Shown here one piece after another: positions 12,508-24,907 of a DNA stretch of 64,000 bases. The notes under the pieces were generated by a model, which had not been told where the DNA came from, searched no databases, and saw nothing but the letters and a program-made list of their open reading frames with translations. The DNA comes from Austropuccinia psidii (lineage: Eukaryota > Basidiomycota > Pucciniomycetes > Pucciniales > Sphaerophragmiaceae). The first letter of the stretch is position 1. Every line of letters begins with the position of its first letter. The position numbers and the translations under genes are program-made. Where the stretch lies: positions 64,090,316 to 64,154,315 of the forward strand of contig JALGQZ010000006.1 of the NCBI GenBank assembly GCA_023105745.1, read 5' to 3'.

Positions 12508-13590
12508 TTGAATGAAATAAGACCCAATCCTTCTGTTTCATTGGAAGAAACCTTCATAACACTTGAGACCCAGTCACAAGGAAACACACCTGTGGCACCC
12601 TCTGAGGCAGAAGTTCACAAGGGAAAAGGGAAGATACACAGTGAATGCCACATAATCAACAAGAAGTGGACACCAATTGCCACTCAGAGGACTACAAAAC
12701 CACAAACCTCTGCATCAATATAGGGAAAACAAACTTGGATCACTTTTACAGGGAAGATTACAATGATTAACACATTTCAAACCTCTATAAGCAAATTTTT
12801 CAAAGCAGTAGATACCAAATTTGTACAAGGAACATTCAAAGGTAAATACCCTAATAACATAAATTCTTTCACTGAGTTCAAAAACTAACATGTCCCCTGC
12901 ACACCTCAGAATCCTTGGAATCCCAAGGAACTAGCCAGAGGACAGACAAGAACTATCAAGAAACAGAAGACCAGGGTCTGGACACTGCATTGTAGGGAAG
13001 GACATTGAGGGAAGTCATACCCACACTGTCATTCACCTTCCAATTCAACAGGGACCTCAAATTAAAGTAATAGAAGTATATGTATCAGTTTCTTCAGCTC
13101 CACCAACTACTCAAAGACTTAGTCCAATAGAGAATGGGAAACAAGAGGTTCAACTTAGCTTCACACTGGGAATAACTTAGGGAAGGCTACTGGAAGATAT
13201 GTCTCAAATAGATACCCTTCAAAGATCTTATGGTAATCAACAAAGGAGTAAATCCCAAAAGGTAGTTGGAAAGGGTGGCCTGGATAAGGTAAATTCAAGC
13301 CAATATCCAAGCAATAGAAGAACAACTGAACAAGACAGCGCATACTCTGAGTCCTTCAGGACCACAAGGAGTACACCAACCAGACTTCCCAGTGGCTTCA
13401 TAACATTCAGGAACCAGCAGATAAGCTGCCAAGAGTCAAGATTCTTTACAATCCCAGGTACCTTCCTGAAGAAGACAAGGATAAAAGGGGAAAGACAAGA
13501 CTTCCTTTAACTGGAGGCAGAAAGAGTCAGACCCCATGATCCAGAAGCAGTTGTACTTGGCAAAAGAAGTACATAAGAGCAAGAAATGGT
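12508..13590 (+). pseudogene. Family A ORF1 of copy A4 (unknown function, intron-bearing, decayed)
   Basis: This is the decayed counterpart of A3 ORF1. The opening matches A3 (LETQSQGNTPV, then KGKGK and KKWTPIATQ), and a 68-bp intron-like segment occupies the same place (12842-12909). After it come remnants of the middle (about 12910-13200, matching the acidic segment and LVMITKGW-type region) and the 3' part, where RMIQ-like residues precede the stop region near 13590. No ATG is visible in the opening frame; the first codon of the open stretch is TTG. Stops at 12721 and elsewhere, plus frameshifts, break it. I recognise no domain. Position before the capsid ORF suggests a structural or matrix-like role, which is inference only. 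Confidence 0.7.
12842..12909 (+). other. Intron-like segment in A4 ORF1
   Basis: GTAAATACCCTAA...CTAACATGTCC...CACACCTCAG is 68 bp, the same length and position as 25809-25876 in A3. It has a donor, a CTAAC branch-point candidate and a CAG acceptor. Confidence 0.7.
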
Positions 13591-14900
13591 TGTGAATACT
13601 TCTAATAGAAGCAGAAGCACTGCTAATAGAGATATTTACCCCCATGCAGAAGGAAAATAGTGTTTTTACACCTAAAAGTAACATAAAAAGCAATGAACTG
13701 TGGTCAAAAATGTTGCAATTTGCAGAGACAACTTAAAAGAAGTTTGCAAAGCTCCAAGAAAACAATTCAAGGTTTCAACAGTTGAAAACCTTACAACAAA
13801 TAACAATGCAAAATCTCCAAGAAGCCTATTTTAAACTAAGAAAAGGCTCAGAAGAGACTAACAAAAGACTAAAGAAAGTCTTGGAGGAGAAATACCACTG
13901 CAAGAGGGACAGGGAATGTCTGGATCAAGAAATGAACAAATTGTTCAATTTCTGCAGAAACATGAGGCCCCAATCACAGGGAAATGGTTTGGAGAATACT
14001 CCATACCAACAAGAAGACATCAAACCAGATTCCTTGTGGGAGAACAAGCCAAGATCCCAATCAAAATACCAAGATAGATATAACATGAATTACTCAGAGA
14101 AGGAAGCACTGAGCCAGCTTCTAGAGTCCTCAAGTTGGCCAAAATCCACTGGTGTAGTAGAATATGATAATATGGAACTAATTGATTACATTTATGGACT
14201 CTTCATTGATGTGAAAACTATTCCAAAGTAATAGCTTACATCAAGACTAAATACAGAATTCAAAGGACATGCTAGTATCTGGTACACAGAAATGAAAGAA
14301 ACCCATTTCAGAAGAAACTGGCCATGGTGGAAGAGTCAAATAATCTAAAATTACAGTAATGTAACTTGGATATGGAAAACACCCATGTCATTGAAGAATG
14401 AAAAACACTCAGTGGACAAAGATCCTTATTAGTGGTGTTTCAAAAAGTCTGAAAGACTTAAAGCCATTGATATTCATATGAAAATTCAAATGAGGAATCA
14501 CAAACTCCTGACAAAAATTCCAGGAGAATTAGAGAATGCATTGAAATGCAGATGCAACAAAAACTGAACGCTAGATGAAATTTCCAACAGCTTGCAAGAT
14601 ATAAGTAAAAGGAAAATTATAGGGAAATATTCCCCATATAAAGGCAAAATTTTCAAAGAAAAACAGCCTTTCAGGGTTGAAAATAAACACACACCCAGAG
14701 AAACAATGGCAGAATTGGTTAAGAAGAAGAACTCTTGTCACAATTGTGGGTCCAAAGGGCACTATGCTAAAATCTTTTCAAAGGCAGAGAAGAAGATTTA
14801 TGCAATTTAGAAAGCCCCAAAGGAAGAAAACCAAGAAGAGGATTCTGAATCTGACTCTATGGGTGATGCCATCAGATCAAGCTCTGATTATGGCTAATAC
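13440..14900 (+). pseudogene. gag: Family A ORF2 gag (capsid and nucleocapsid), copy A4, broken
   Basis: This is the gag of A4, aligning with 35983-37450 of A3. The open segment 13782-14231 has a coiled-coil-like region rich in K, E and Q (around NLQEAYFKLRKGSEETNK), then the conserved SYSEKEAL-type and EYDNMELIDYI capsid motifs. Next come remnants around 14232-14590. The nucleocapsid follows at about 14730-14790, with a zinc knuckle reading NSCHNCGSKGHYAKIF, whose last Cys is replaced by Phe. Stops and frameshifts separate the pieces. It is closely followed by protease and reverse transcriptase of the same copy. Confidence 0.82.
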
Positions 14901-17900
14901 CCAATAGAGGAATTTCTGGTGGAGTAACAAGAGGCAACACAAGTAGAAATTCTGGAGATACAGTTGGAAGCAGGCTTATCACACAAGACTGCAAACAAAA
15001 ATTTGTGCAAACACACACAAGATGCACAGACCTTCAAATTCATACCAACTAAGGGAGTGTACTACATGCATGGAACAGGAACCAAGATGACTGTTTGTAT
15101 TGACAATGCCCAACATCCATTGATCATTGAAAGTGGTGCACACTGCTCAATAGTGGCCAGATAATATCTGGGAAAACACTTCCCAAATTGAGAGAAAAAA
15201 CTATTCCCAACCATGGAAAAGAATTTTAAAAGTGCATCATAAAATATGGAATTGATTGGGACTATTGTCAAAGAGATAATTTTACCCCACAGGAAATGTA
15301 ATATCAGACTCAACCCAAAGCTTTTAGTGCTTGAAGATTCCCACATCCAAGGCCTTTCACTGGAGACAGATGACCAAAGGATGTATCGAATTGATGTTTA
15401 CAGTAGCAAGAACCAGCACATTACCATAGGTACATACAAGGAAAAGAAATTATCACTTGACATATACCAGTTGTCTGGCCAAGACCCCCTGGAAGAATTT
15501 CTTCAGGAATTTATAGAAGGCCAATTTAGTGCTAAACTCAGTTTAATAAAAGCTTTGTGGAATATTAGACCACCTTTTTCCATAGGGGAATATTCCTTAG
15601 CAAATATTTGAGGCCATGATATAGAGCTATACCTAGATTTGGAGAGATCTTATCCAACCATGCTGAGAATGCCTCCATACCCTGAAGGTCTGGAAACTAG
15701 GAAGGAAATTGAACAACATGACAATCAGCTCCTAGATATGGATGTAATCAGAAATATGGGACACAATGAAATAGTAGAAGTAACCACATCTGTTCTTATC
15801 ACTTGCCATGATAGCAGGTATGGAGTTTGTGGAGACTTCAGAGGACTGAAAAACTACACCAAAGCTGACAGGTACCCTATACCAAGGATACTCCATGCTC
15901 TAGACAAGCTGGAAAAATCCAAATACATACGCAAGTTGGATTTTATGAAATTCTTCCACAAAAATGGATTTAAGCAAATCTACATGAAATTACTCAAAAG
16001 TATATTCCACATGGATATATGTAAGTATACCAGGATGGAATTTGGCATAAAAAATTCACCATCCCAATTCCAAAGGATGATAGACACAATATTGAAAGAA
16101 GACATGTTAGAAGGCTGGACTGTAGTATATATTGATGTTATCATCATATAATCCAAAACATGGAAAGAACATTTGCAGTGCATAGACAGAGTCTTAAGTG
16201 AATTCACAACAATAAGTCTGAAGGTTTCACTTCAGAAGTGTAATTTTTCCAGCAGAAACTATTGACACTTAGACATAAAGTCTCAGGCCTTAGCCTGGCC
16301 ATAGATCAGAACAAAGTAGCAGAAGTACTCCAAAATCCAGTCCCAAGGAACATCAAAGAGATGAAAACTTTCACTGGGTTTTCTAGCTACTACAGAAACT
16401 ACATCAAACACTTTGCCCACATAACTATTAGCTTGTACAAGTTATGTTCAAAGGATGTAGTTTTTGAAATTATCAAGGAGGAGGGATTCATATGAGAGGA
16501 TCAAAAATGAACTTGCTAATGCACCTTTCCTCATGCTACCTGACTTTTAATTACCATTCAATTTATACATAGATGCAGCTTGCAGTCAAGGATTAGGGGA
16601 TTCCCTTCACCAAATACAAATTGTAGGTTGTGAACCAAGGGAAGGGGTAATATGTTATATCTCCAAGAAACTGAAATATTTGGGTTATGTTTTATTTGTG
16701 CCCTAGAAAAACTCCAATACTATTTGGAGTGTGAAGTCTCTGAAGTTTACACAGACTTCACATGCTTAAGTCTTTTCTCAACATAAAGACTACTAATAGA
16801 CACATGTTGAGGTGGCAAGCAGCAATCTTACAGTATAGAGACAATATTACCACCCTATAAAAGGAGGTAAAAACTACACTAATGCCAATGATCTCAGTAG
16901 ATGTCCATTGAACAATTTCAAAAGAAACACAGATTATGACCCAGAAGTAGCCACCAAAATTCCTATCCACTTAATGGCAATAAGTAGGAGGAAGAATTTC
17001 AGATTATCTGAATGGGAACCAAAAAGTGGTACCTCAGATACTAACCAAAGTGTACTAGAGATATAAACTCCCATATTGTGAATAAGCTCCTCTGAACTTC
17101 ACAATAAAGTTTTGAGTTCCATTGTTAAAATTTATGCCAAACCCAAACAGTGTAGCATATTTTTATAGCTCCTTCAAAAAATTACAGGAGCCCAGAACTG
17201 GAATCCAAGTTATAGGAGGCCTTGTTGAGGGACCAAAAGGAAAATAAGTTTTGTCTCAAATATGTACTGATTTCTCATAGAAAAAAGCATACTAATTGCC
17301 TCACTGTGATATACAGGTACCATATCTCCCTGATACTGCAAGAAAGCCCTGACTGCCCCTGAATGGGACACATGAGTGAAGACAGTACAAAAGTGAGGGT
17401 AGAAATCACAGCTTGGTGGCCTCAATGGGAGAAATAATTGAGTTAATACCTCAATACCTGTGAAAGATGCAAGAAGGAAAACAGGAAGCCTGGAAAAAGG
17501 TATGGGCTACTCCCACAAATAGAGAAAACCAAGAACCCATGGAAAACCATTAGCATGGACTGGGTAACAGCACTTGTCCTGGGAGGAAAAGAAAACTTCA
17601 ATGCTTGGCTAGTCATAGTAGACAGGTATAGTAAATGTGTCAGATGCCTACCATGCCACAAAGATGACAAAGCTATGGACACAGCATTGTTATTATGGAA
17701 TAACATCATAGCTACATGTGGAGTCCCTAAAATCACCATCAGTGATATGGACCCAAAGTTCACATCAGAGGTTTGTACTAAATTTTAATATATGCATGGA
17801 AATAAAGTTGCATTTTCTACAGATTACCATCCACAGAAAAATGGCCTAGCTGAAAGGATGATCCAAACAATGGAGGACATCATCAGAAGATTCTGGTCAT

Positions 17901-18580
17901 ATGGCATGGAACACAAGGCTCATGAAGGGTATACCCAATACTGGGTTACACTTCTACCAGAAGGACAGATGGCTTATGATATAATTCAGCAGTCTACCAC
18001 ATTAAAATCACCCTCACTGGTAGAAAAAGGGTGTAATCCTTTAGTGCCTGTGGGTCACTTGTATAAAGCCCTTGTGATTATCCATACCAAAGCAAAAGAG
18101 TTCCATGATATGTGGAGGAGGAAATGTGATACAGCTTCAAGATTCATATCTGAGGCAAAATAATACAATCAGCAGAGGTATGAAAAGACCCACAAGGAAG
18201 CCAACTCCAGAGAAGGGGACCAAGTGTTAGTGTCTACATTGAATTTGAACAACCTCAAATCCCCAAAGAAAATGAGTACTCAATTTTAGGGCCATTGAAA
18301 ATCATTAGATTGATAGGTGAAATGCAGTGGAGATTAGAATCACAGAAGAATTCTCTAGGAAACGCCCAGTGTTTCCAGTGAGTTTAGTAAAGCCTTACCA
18401 CCAAAAAGGAGGAAATATGTTCCCCTCCAGGAACAGGAGCCACACCCCACAGGACCCAGTAGAAGTAGAGGAATCCCCTGGCCCAGTGAGAAAGCTCATG
18501 GACGCCAGGAAGATAAGACTGAATGGTAAAGACCATAGACTATATTTGGTCATATTTAAGAACATAGCTGATAAAGTTAA
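14901..18580 (+). pseudogene. pol: Family A pol, copy A4 (proximal part, interrupted and decayed)
   Basis: The protease region around 15090-15165 carries IIESGAHCSIVAR, where the catalytic D of the usual DSG is E. Reverse transcriptase spans 15640-16200, and its YIDD is YIDV followed by a stop, so it is inactive. RNase H remnants lie at 16500-16870. Integrase runs 17300-18160 with [19 protein letters not shown] and [13 protein letters not shown]. The C-terminal region reads [11 protein letters not shown] and ARKIRLNGKDHR. Many stops and frameshifts make this one of the most degraded family A copies here. At 18580 it is cut by a solo family C LTR, and the last codons resume at 20734. Confidence 0.9.
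18576..18580 (+). repeat. Left target-site copy of the solo C LTR
   Basis: GTTAA here faces GTTGA at 20734-20738, matching 4 of 5 bases. The flanking pol reading (DK then VEWLEEDA) rejoins across the insertion. Confidence 0.6.
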
Positions 18581-20733
18581 GGTAAGGTTTGTCTATGAAA
18601 CTCTTGATAATAGTAACAATATCAACAGTACTATGACTGTACTCAGTAGAAAAATATAATATGATATGATATTATAACCAAAAATTTAAATATAATTATT
18701 AAAAATAATTATATATAAAAAATAAATTGAATTATGATTATATAAAATAATAACAAAAAATATAATAATTATAATAAATTATAATTATTCTATTATTGTT
18801 ATAGTCACTGACAATTATAACAATAAGAAGTGCAAAGCTCTTAATGAGACAATTACACGTGGAAAATATAAATATTTGACCACTTATAAATGATATATAG
18901 ATATTATTTATAAGAGAATTAAAACACACAAGGTTTAGAAATAATTCTTATAGAAAAATTCTATATAAAAAAACTAATAATACATAAAAAAGATATAAAA
19001 TTTTAGAGAAAACTTACTTATAATATTTATTTAATACAACAAGTCAAACAACAACAGTTATTTTATTAAATAATAATTATACGCTAAAAACACGCCAAAA
19101 TCAATATTTTCAAAGATAAAACAGCTTTTTTATAATGAAATATTGAATGAAGAGTTTTTGAGAAGAATTTGTGGATTTTAAAACATATTTTGATGACAAT
19201 AATTTTATAAAATAAAATACATTATAGGTGATTACAACAATAATCCAATTTCTATTATTTAAATCCTTTAATTCAATATTTATAAAGAATAAAATACTTA
19301 AGAAATACTTTAATAATAAGATTTTATATATAATAAAACTTTACCTGTTTAAGTTTCTAATATGAGTGGATTGATAATTGATTATGGACAAAAACAGTGA
19401 TCAAAAGACTCTTTTTATGTCTCCAGATCAGCTCTCATGATTCATAATGGATATAGAAGGCGTGCTGAAGTCAAAACTGAAAACCCATGCTTAAAAATAA
19501 GGTTCTTAACTTAAGGTAGCTTATTTTTATGTCCAATTTAAAGTTACCAGTTTTATTCTTAACTCCAAGTAGCTTTAATCCTCATTTAAGTTAATTATTT
19601 CAAGTTTTAATAGAAAATAAGTTTCTTGATATTGAATTTCATCACATGAACAACTCAAAAATAGAGTTTTAAGCAGAAATCTCTTAAACTCAATTTTTAA
19701 TTCATTTTTTTAAAGAAATCTTGATTCTCTTTAAGAATAATTAAAAGAGTAAATTTCCAGCCTAATTACCCAGGAATTCTATTTATACAAGATAGTTAAA
19801 ATTTAATTTATATATAGATAATATTAGACTGTACGCTTTGTGAGATTTCAAGCAAATCCATTAAGAATTGGATTTTTAATGAATCTTCAAAGTTATTACT
19901 ATTTTTCCACGTAAAATAGCAATACACACCAAACCTGAACTTTTGAAAAGTTTTTAATTCTTTTAACCTTATTTAAGCTTTGACAGTTCTCAAAACTTTA
20001 ATATCAAGCCTGCATATTGGGATTTACCCTTTGGCAGCTTGCAATTCGTGTCCCAAATGGGTTAAAACCAGTTTAAACCTTAAGTTTGGATCAAAGTCTA
20101 ATATTAAAGTTTAAATAAGGTTAAAATTATCCAATACAGGTGGGATACCTTAATTGAATCATTCCAGATCCCAAAAGTTGGGTACCTCAGCTCTGTTTGG
20201 TCTTTTTCCTTTGTCCCACCTTTTTGCATGGATTTTGCCATTTTATTTATTTAAAGCCATACTATGGCCTTCAACCCTTTTAAATTGAGCTCACACAGTA
20301 TTTACATTCTGTATGGCAAATCCTCAGACAATTAATTAAATATACACAACACCTCAATGTTAACTAAAATGTTGGTAAATTTGCATAAACCTTATGCAAC
20401 TTTAAATTTAAGCTTATTTAAGCTTAAATTTAACAATTTTAAAAAAATGTTAGAAAATTTACATTAGTACTGTGAGATTCTTAAATCTTCCAATAACATA
20501 AGAAATACGCCTTTTGGGTATAACACCCTATGGGTTTACCCTAGGTTATTTTTGGTGTAGAATCCAAAAATGTAATAATATTTATAAATTTTTTTATCCA
20601 AAAAAAAGTATTACTTCTTTTTTGTCATTTTTTATTTGAAATTCAGCTGAAAAGTCTTTTGAAGACTAAATCAACTGTATATAAATTCATTTGTGGCCTT
20701 ATGGGTATGTTATACATACCTCACAGGCTCACA
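18581..20733 (-). repeat. Solo family C LTR in A4 pol
   Basis: This 2153-bp segment aligns throughout with the LTR at 56940-59105. Shared stretches include TATGAAACTCTTGATAAT near the left end and CCTCACAGGCTCACA at the right end. The orientation (TGTGAGCC terminus at the right) is that of a minus-strand element. No internal region accompanies it, so it is a solo LTR left by recombination. It contains no credible gene. Confidence 0.88.
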
Positions 20734-20829
20734 GTTGAATGGTTGGAAGAGGATGCTATATCAGATGATGACCTTCACCTGAGTGAATTTATAGCCTTTG
20801 GAAGGTCTGAAAAGTCTCATCAATTATGA
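20734..20829 (+). pseudogene. pol: Family A pol, copy A4, last codons
   Basis: This is the resumed end of A4 pol. VEWLEEDAISDDDLHLSEF corresponds to DKWLAEDAIPDGNLHLRRF in A1 and A3, the end of the chromodomain-like tail. The stop is TGA at 20827-20829, one codon later than in the sister copies. The polypurine tract AGGGAGGGTA follows at 20841-20850. Confidence 0.85.
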
Positions 20830-20850
20830 GGATTTTTTGAAGGGAGGGTA

Positions 20851-21824
20851 TATCAGCGTGTGACTCAAAACCACATCCCAAGAATGAAATCCCAAATACT
20901 ATAAACCAATGGTAGTGTAAAATACCACCAAAACATGGAAATGAGCCAAACCAGCTCAAAAGAGATCAAACCAAACAGGAAACTCACCTCTTTTCAAGTA
21001 TACCAGTCCCATAATCATAATAAAAAGAATAAAAACGTTATTCAGGCTCAAATCAGTTGCTGAGCATAAACCTTGATTTTCACCTCTCCTCTAAAATCAG
21101 AGAAAAGGCTGAACCACATCATATTTTCTTTAAATTCAAGCTCTCAGTCAGGGATATCCAGTGATACTAGTAAAACCAATCTAGAACAGTGAATCAAATA
21201 TTCACCTCTTATCTACCTTCTACATTTTTGTGTATTATACTTAAATTGGGTTTTTTTGGAACGAGAACAAATGGGGGTATCTGATGGTACCATACATTTC
21301 CCCACAACCCATCTAGAGCACAAGTTATGGAGAAAACAAGTCCCATACAGGATTTGAGAAAAATTCATATTTGAATAATAGAAATTAAAAATGGTATAAC
21401 TTTGTCATATTAAATGTTACCCATACCAAATGATGTACAAATGTCTATACCCCATCCAGGGAAAAACAATGAACCAATTTTGAGCTTAATATTCTTAAAA
21501 CAGACACCTTTATGGCAGCTTTAAGGTTAAAGTCTCACAGTTGGGCCCAAACACCTTTAATGTGTAATACTTTCCCATATCCTTGAATATGGTGTGTTAA
21601 ATTCAAAAAGGAGCCTACTTATACTGCAGTACCTCATAGTTTGGTCAATATGGGGTCCTCATGAAGGTTGTGCACAGAATTCTACACATAATACACATAA
21701 GAAGAGTGCTGTGTAGTCTCCAAATGAAATTGTTCCCCCTGTATTGGTGAAAACTTCCCAGATGTGTTTTTAAAACTATATAGGTGTTGTAAGAACCACA
21801 AAACAGTCTTTGGAAGTGAAAACT
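20851..21824 (+). repeat. A4 3' LTR, left part
   Basis: It starts TATCAGCGTGTGACTC (TG mutated to TA) after the polypurine tract. It aligns with other family A LTRs up to AGTGAAAACT, where element B2 is inserted. It continues at 53851-54227. It is more diverged than the A1-A3 LTRs. Confidence 0.88.
21820..21824 (+). repeat. Left target-site copy of B2
   Basis: AAACT here faces AGACT at 53851-53855, with one mismatch. The interrupted family A LTR reads on from one side to the other. Confidence 0.6.
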
Positions 21825-22532
21825 TGTCACAGGGGCTCTTCTAAATGAAGAGGGCCTGTTACTCAGTGAACATACTTACTTATGGAGGACTCAGAAAAAA
21901 TACTCAATTGATAAGAGTAATCAGATAAGAGAAGTAAATTCCTAGTCATAAAATCATGAGCATTAAAAGATATGAGAGAAAACAAAAGCAACAATAAAAG
22001 TCCAACCACAAATAACCCTGTACCACTGTTTCAACCTGTTCAGAAAAGAGAAAAGGATTAATAAAGGACATGGCCACCAGGACTCTACTGAACAGGTGAG
22101 GGAAGGCAAAGACTAACTTAATAATTAATAAAATAATATTACTTAATGAGAAATAAAATAATATTAAATAATGAATCCAATATTTTAATTAACTGGGGGA
22201 AGAACCCCCAGGTGGGTGAAAGGGGGCTGATATATGTGAAAAAGTGCCAGCCTGGAGTTTGAGTGTTGAGAAACCATGATTGTATGATGGAAGAACCTTC
22301 ATTTGAGATGTGAAACTATATTGGTCTATCCAATACAGTTATTGGAATCAATACAGGTGTTTGAACCTGTATTGAGGGCAGGCCTGTGTTTGGCTTCTGC
22401 CTGTATTGAGCTGTATTGAGGTTTGAAACTGTATTTGGTGAATCTTCCATGAAACCCCTTGCTGATTACGTGTTGGAAGATTTTCCATTAGTAATGAATG
22501 GCAATTCCCTTCGTGTCTCCATGGCTGTGACA
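21825..22532 (-). repeat. Family B 3' LTR of element B2
   Basis: This 708-bp LTR reads TGTCACAGGGG...GGCTGTGACA on the + strand and belongs to a minus-strand element. It contains the uninterrupted sequence CCAATATTTTAATTAACTG (from 22177), which is the empty site for the DNA transposon found in the other LTR of this element. In the element's sense it holds a TATATC box, the hairpin at 22193-22211 and the TTAATTAAAATA motif. On its right is pyrimidine-rich CCCCTTCTTG, the polypurine tract in the minus sense. Confidence 0.92.
22193..22211 (-). promoter_or_regulatory. Hairpin beside the putative start site in the B2 LTR
   Basis: CTGGGGGAAGAACCCCCAG is a perfect 7-bp stem with a 5-base loop. It directly precedes GTTAATTAAAATA in the element's sense, with a TATATC about 35-40 bp further upstream. 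B1 has the same design at 26460-26477. Confidence 0.55.
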
Positions 22533-23363
22533 TTATCCCCTTCTTGAAAGTGGTTAGCTCTGAGCACCATAAGAGTAAATGAATTCTTCCTTTACTTGAT
22601 TCTGATTCTTCCTCCCTTCTTTGAAAATTTTCTCTTCATTTCTTCTGTTCTTCTATTTTTTTATTTATCTTCTTCTTATTGCAGTGTTCTTCACCCAATT
22701 TTTCTTCAGTCCTCATGGCTCATGATAAATGGTGATTCAAGTTCATGTCCTAAGAACTTACTGTCATGGCATCAAATTGTATTCATTTTTGAGATTGTGC
22801 CAAATTGGCTTTTTTTCTTCCTTTTGGGTCCTTGCAGGATCAATTGAAACTTTTCCCCAATTGTTGTTTTTGGTTTTTTTTGGCTGATTTGGCCAAAATG
22901 AGTAAAATGCAAGGTATTGGAGAATTTGATTATTTCTTGATTGGAATGACTGTTTTGGCAGTTTTTGTTGATCTTGAAGAAGTAATAGCCAGAAGTGCGC
23001 AAATATGCCAATATGACTGAAATCACATATTTTGATAATTTTTTCAATGAAATGAAGTTTTTGAAGGTTTTGAGCCTGAATTAGTCAGAAATGCGCAAAA
23101 TGCCCAAATACACCAATCGGAGTATTTTCTTTGGGTTTTTGATGTTTGAAGGGTTTTCACAAAACTTGAAGATTATTTGATGGCTTTCTGTGCCAAATGT
23201 GTTAAGATGGCCAATTTGGCCAATGAAACAGCTTTTGATAATGATTTCTTCTATTTTTCTTGTGATTAATTCTTTTCTTGAAGTTCAAATTGCCATATTT
23301 GACTTGCTGACCTGGATTTTTTCCATCATTTGCGTGGTCTTGGCTTTGAATCTTGACTTGAAG
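22533..23363 (+). other. B2 3' internal region upstream of the antisense gene
   Basis: The first 45 bp match the B1 region next to its 3' LTR (27552 onward), so this is B2 internal sequence. The remainder has no B1 counterpart. It is strongly pyrimidine-rich on the + strand, with splice-acceptor-like TTCTTCTTATTGCAG (about 22667-22682) and TCCTTGCAG (about 22830-22838). I read it as promoter, leader and possible upstream exons of the + strand gene starting at 23364. Open frames here code for T-rich hydrophobic peptides and are probably not genes. Confidence 0.6.
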
Positions 23364-23471
23364 ATGGATTCAAAGCTGACTTCCATTTGTGAATCTAATC
23401 ACTCTGATTCCCTGCCTTCTGTACTCTATGGTGCTGGTGTCTTTGGTAGCTTGAGGGAGATTTCTGAAGAG
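23364..23471 (+). pseudogene. Antisense Zn2Cys6 accessory gene, first part of exon 1
   Basis: This stretch gives the first 36 codons (MDSKLTSICE to REISEE) of a gene transcribed against element B2. Element A3 cuts it at 23471. Removing A3 and one AAGAG duplicate joins GAA GAG to AGT ATG GCC at 42727 in the same frame, so the gene ran through the site. The frame is open upstream to 23190 with a hydrophobic run, but I prefer the ATG at 23364 because what follows is hydrophilic and regular. The function lies in the part at 42727-43788. I recall similar predicted proteins in rust gene sets, unverified. Confidence 0.75.
23467..23471 (+). repeat. Left target-site copy of A3
   Basis: AAGAG is repeated exactly at 42722-42726, bounding a complete family A element. 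Confidence 0.92.
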
Positions 23472-24907
23472 TGTCAGCCTGTTACTCCAAACAAGAGCAC
23501 AAGCATGACAGCCAAAATACCATAAACCAATGGTATAGCCAGGACACCACCAAAACATGGAGCTGAGCCAAATTAGCTCAAAAGGTATCAAACAAAAGAG
23601 GAAACTCACCCCTCTCTGAATATATAAGTTTCATCACCATAGGAAAAGAAATAACAAAGTTATTCCTGCTCGAAGTTGTTGCTAAGCATAAACCTTAATT
23701 TTCACCTCTCATCTAAATTTCAGAAGGAGAGGCCTAACCCCATCAAATGGGTACTAAGCATGAAGCTCTAAGCCAGGGCTATTCAATGGTACTAGTCAAA
23801 CTGAGCTAACACCAGTATTACTTGAGTTATGGCCAAATTCAGGCCAAATAAGGGTGAACAAAATATTCACCTCCCATCTACCTTTTTCAGTTTTAGTGTG
23901 AGATACCTAAAGTGGGGTCATTTTGGAAAGAGGGAAATCAGGGCTATCTGATGGTGTCATCCATTTCCTCATATCTCAACTATAGCAGAAGGTATGGGGC
24001 AAACAAGCCCAACACAGCTTTTTGCCTAAACCATGCATATGTACAAAACTCTTGTACATGGCATAACTTTGCCATATTTAATAATAGCCATATCAAATAA
24101 GGTACCATTGTGTAGAACACATACAGGGATACACACCGATTCAGTTTTGAGGTTGATATCTGAAGAACTGACAAAGGTACAGCTGTTTTAAGGTCAAAAT
24201 CCCACATTCTGACCAATACAGCTTTACCATGGGATAATGTCCCATAATCATGAATATGAGGTGTCAAATAGACAAAGAAGATTTTTTACTTCAATACCTC
24301 ATATTTCAGTCAATACTGGGGTCCCACACAGTTTCTGTACAGCATTCTACGTGTCATACACATCAGACTCAGGCTGTGAGGTCCCCAGATGAAACCTTTC
24401 ACCCTGTATTGGTGAAATCTGCCCAGATATGGTTTAAAAACCACATCTGAGCCCAATACAGGTTAATACAGGTCTTTGCAAACCACAAGCCTGGCTCAGA
24501 GAGTGAAAAGTCCTCACTTCCTCTACGTGGAAAGGTCTAGCACCCCTTCCACCCCATTTCAGGATAAAAAGGAGGCTTTTCACAGCCCGAATTGTTTCCT
24601 CATCCTGCTCTTGAATAACCTACATAGTTAACTGTAAAAAACATTTTTACTCTTGGGTAATAATCAGGTATAACTATAAATTTCATTATTGTAGCTCTTA
24701 TCATAGTAATCCAACTGGTAAGACTGCACCCTGGGTTCTCAATAGTGCTCACCACCACTATTCTTCAATAGTGGAGCCCTTTTATTATATTATAAACCAT
24801 CATCTTAAATTAAAAACTCTTATTTTAAATCATTTTTCTATGTGTCGCAGTCATAGTTCTAGTTGTAAATAGCCTAATTACTGCTTCAACATAGACTCAA
24901 CCTGACA
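23472..24907 (+). repeat. Family A 5' LTR of element A3
   Basis: This 1436-bp LTR starts TGTCAGCCTGTTACTC and ends CTCAACCTGACA. It pairs with 41287-42721, and the two are very similar along their length. Exact 5-bp target duplications outside the pair define A3 as one insertion of about 19.2 kb, of which about 9.5 kb is the later insertion B1. Confidence 0.95.

Noticed and set aside
18660..20700. Host intergenic DNA between A4 pol and its LTR
   Set aside because: It aligns end to end with the family C LTR at 56940-59105 and has target duplicates, so it is a solo LTR.
22596..22847. 83-codon hydrophobic frame
   Set aside because: T-rich leader of the accessory gene with acceptor-like sites; composition alone explains it.
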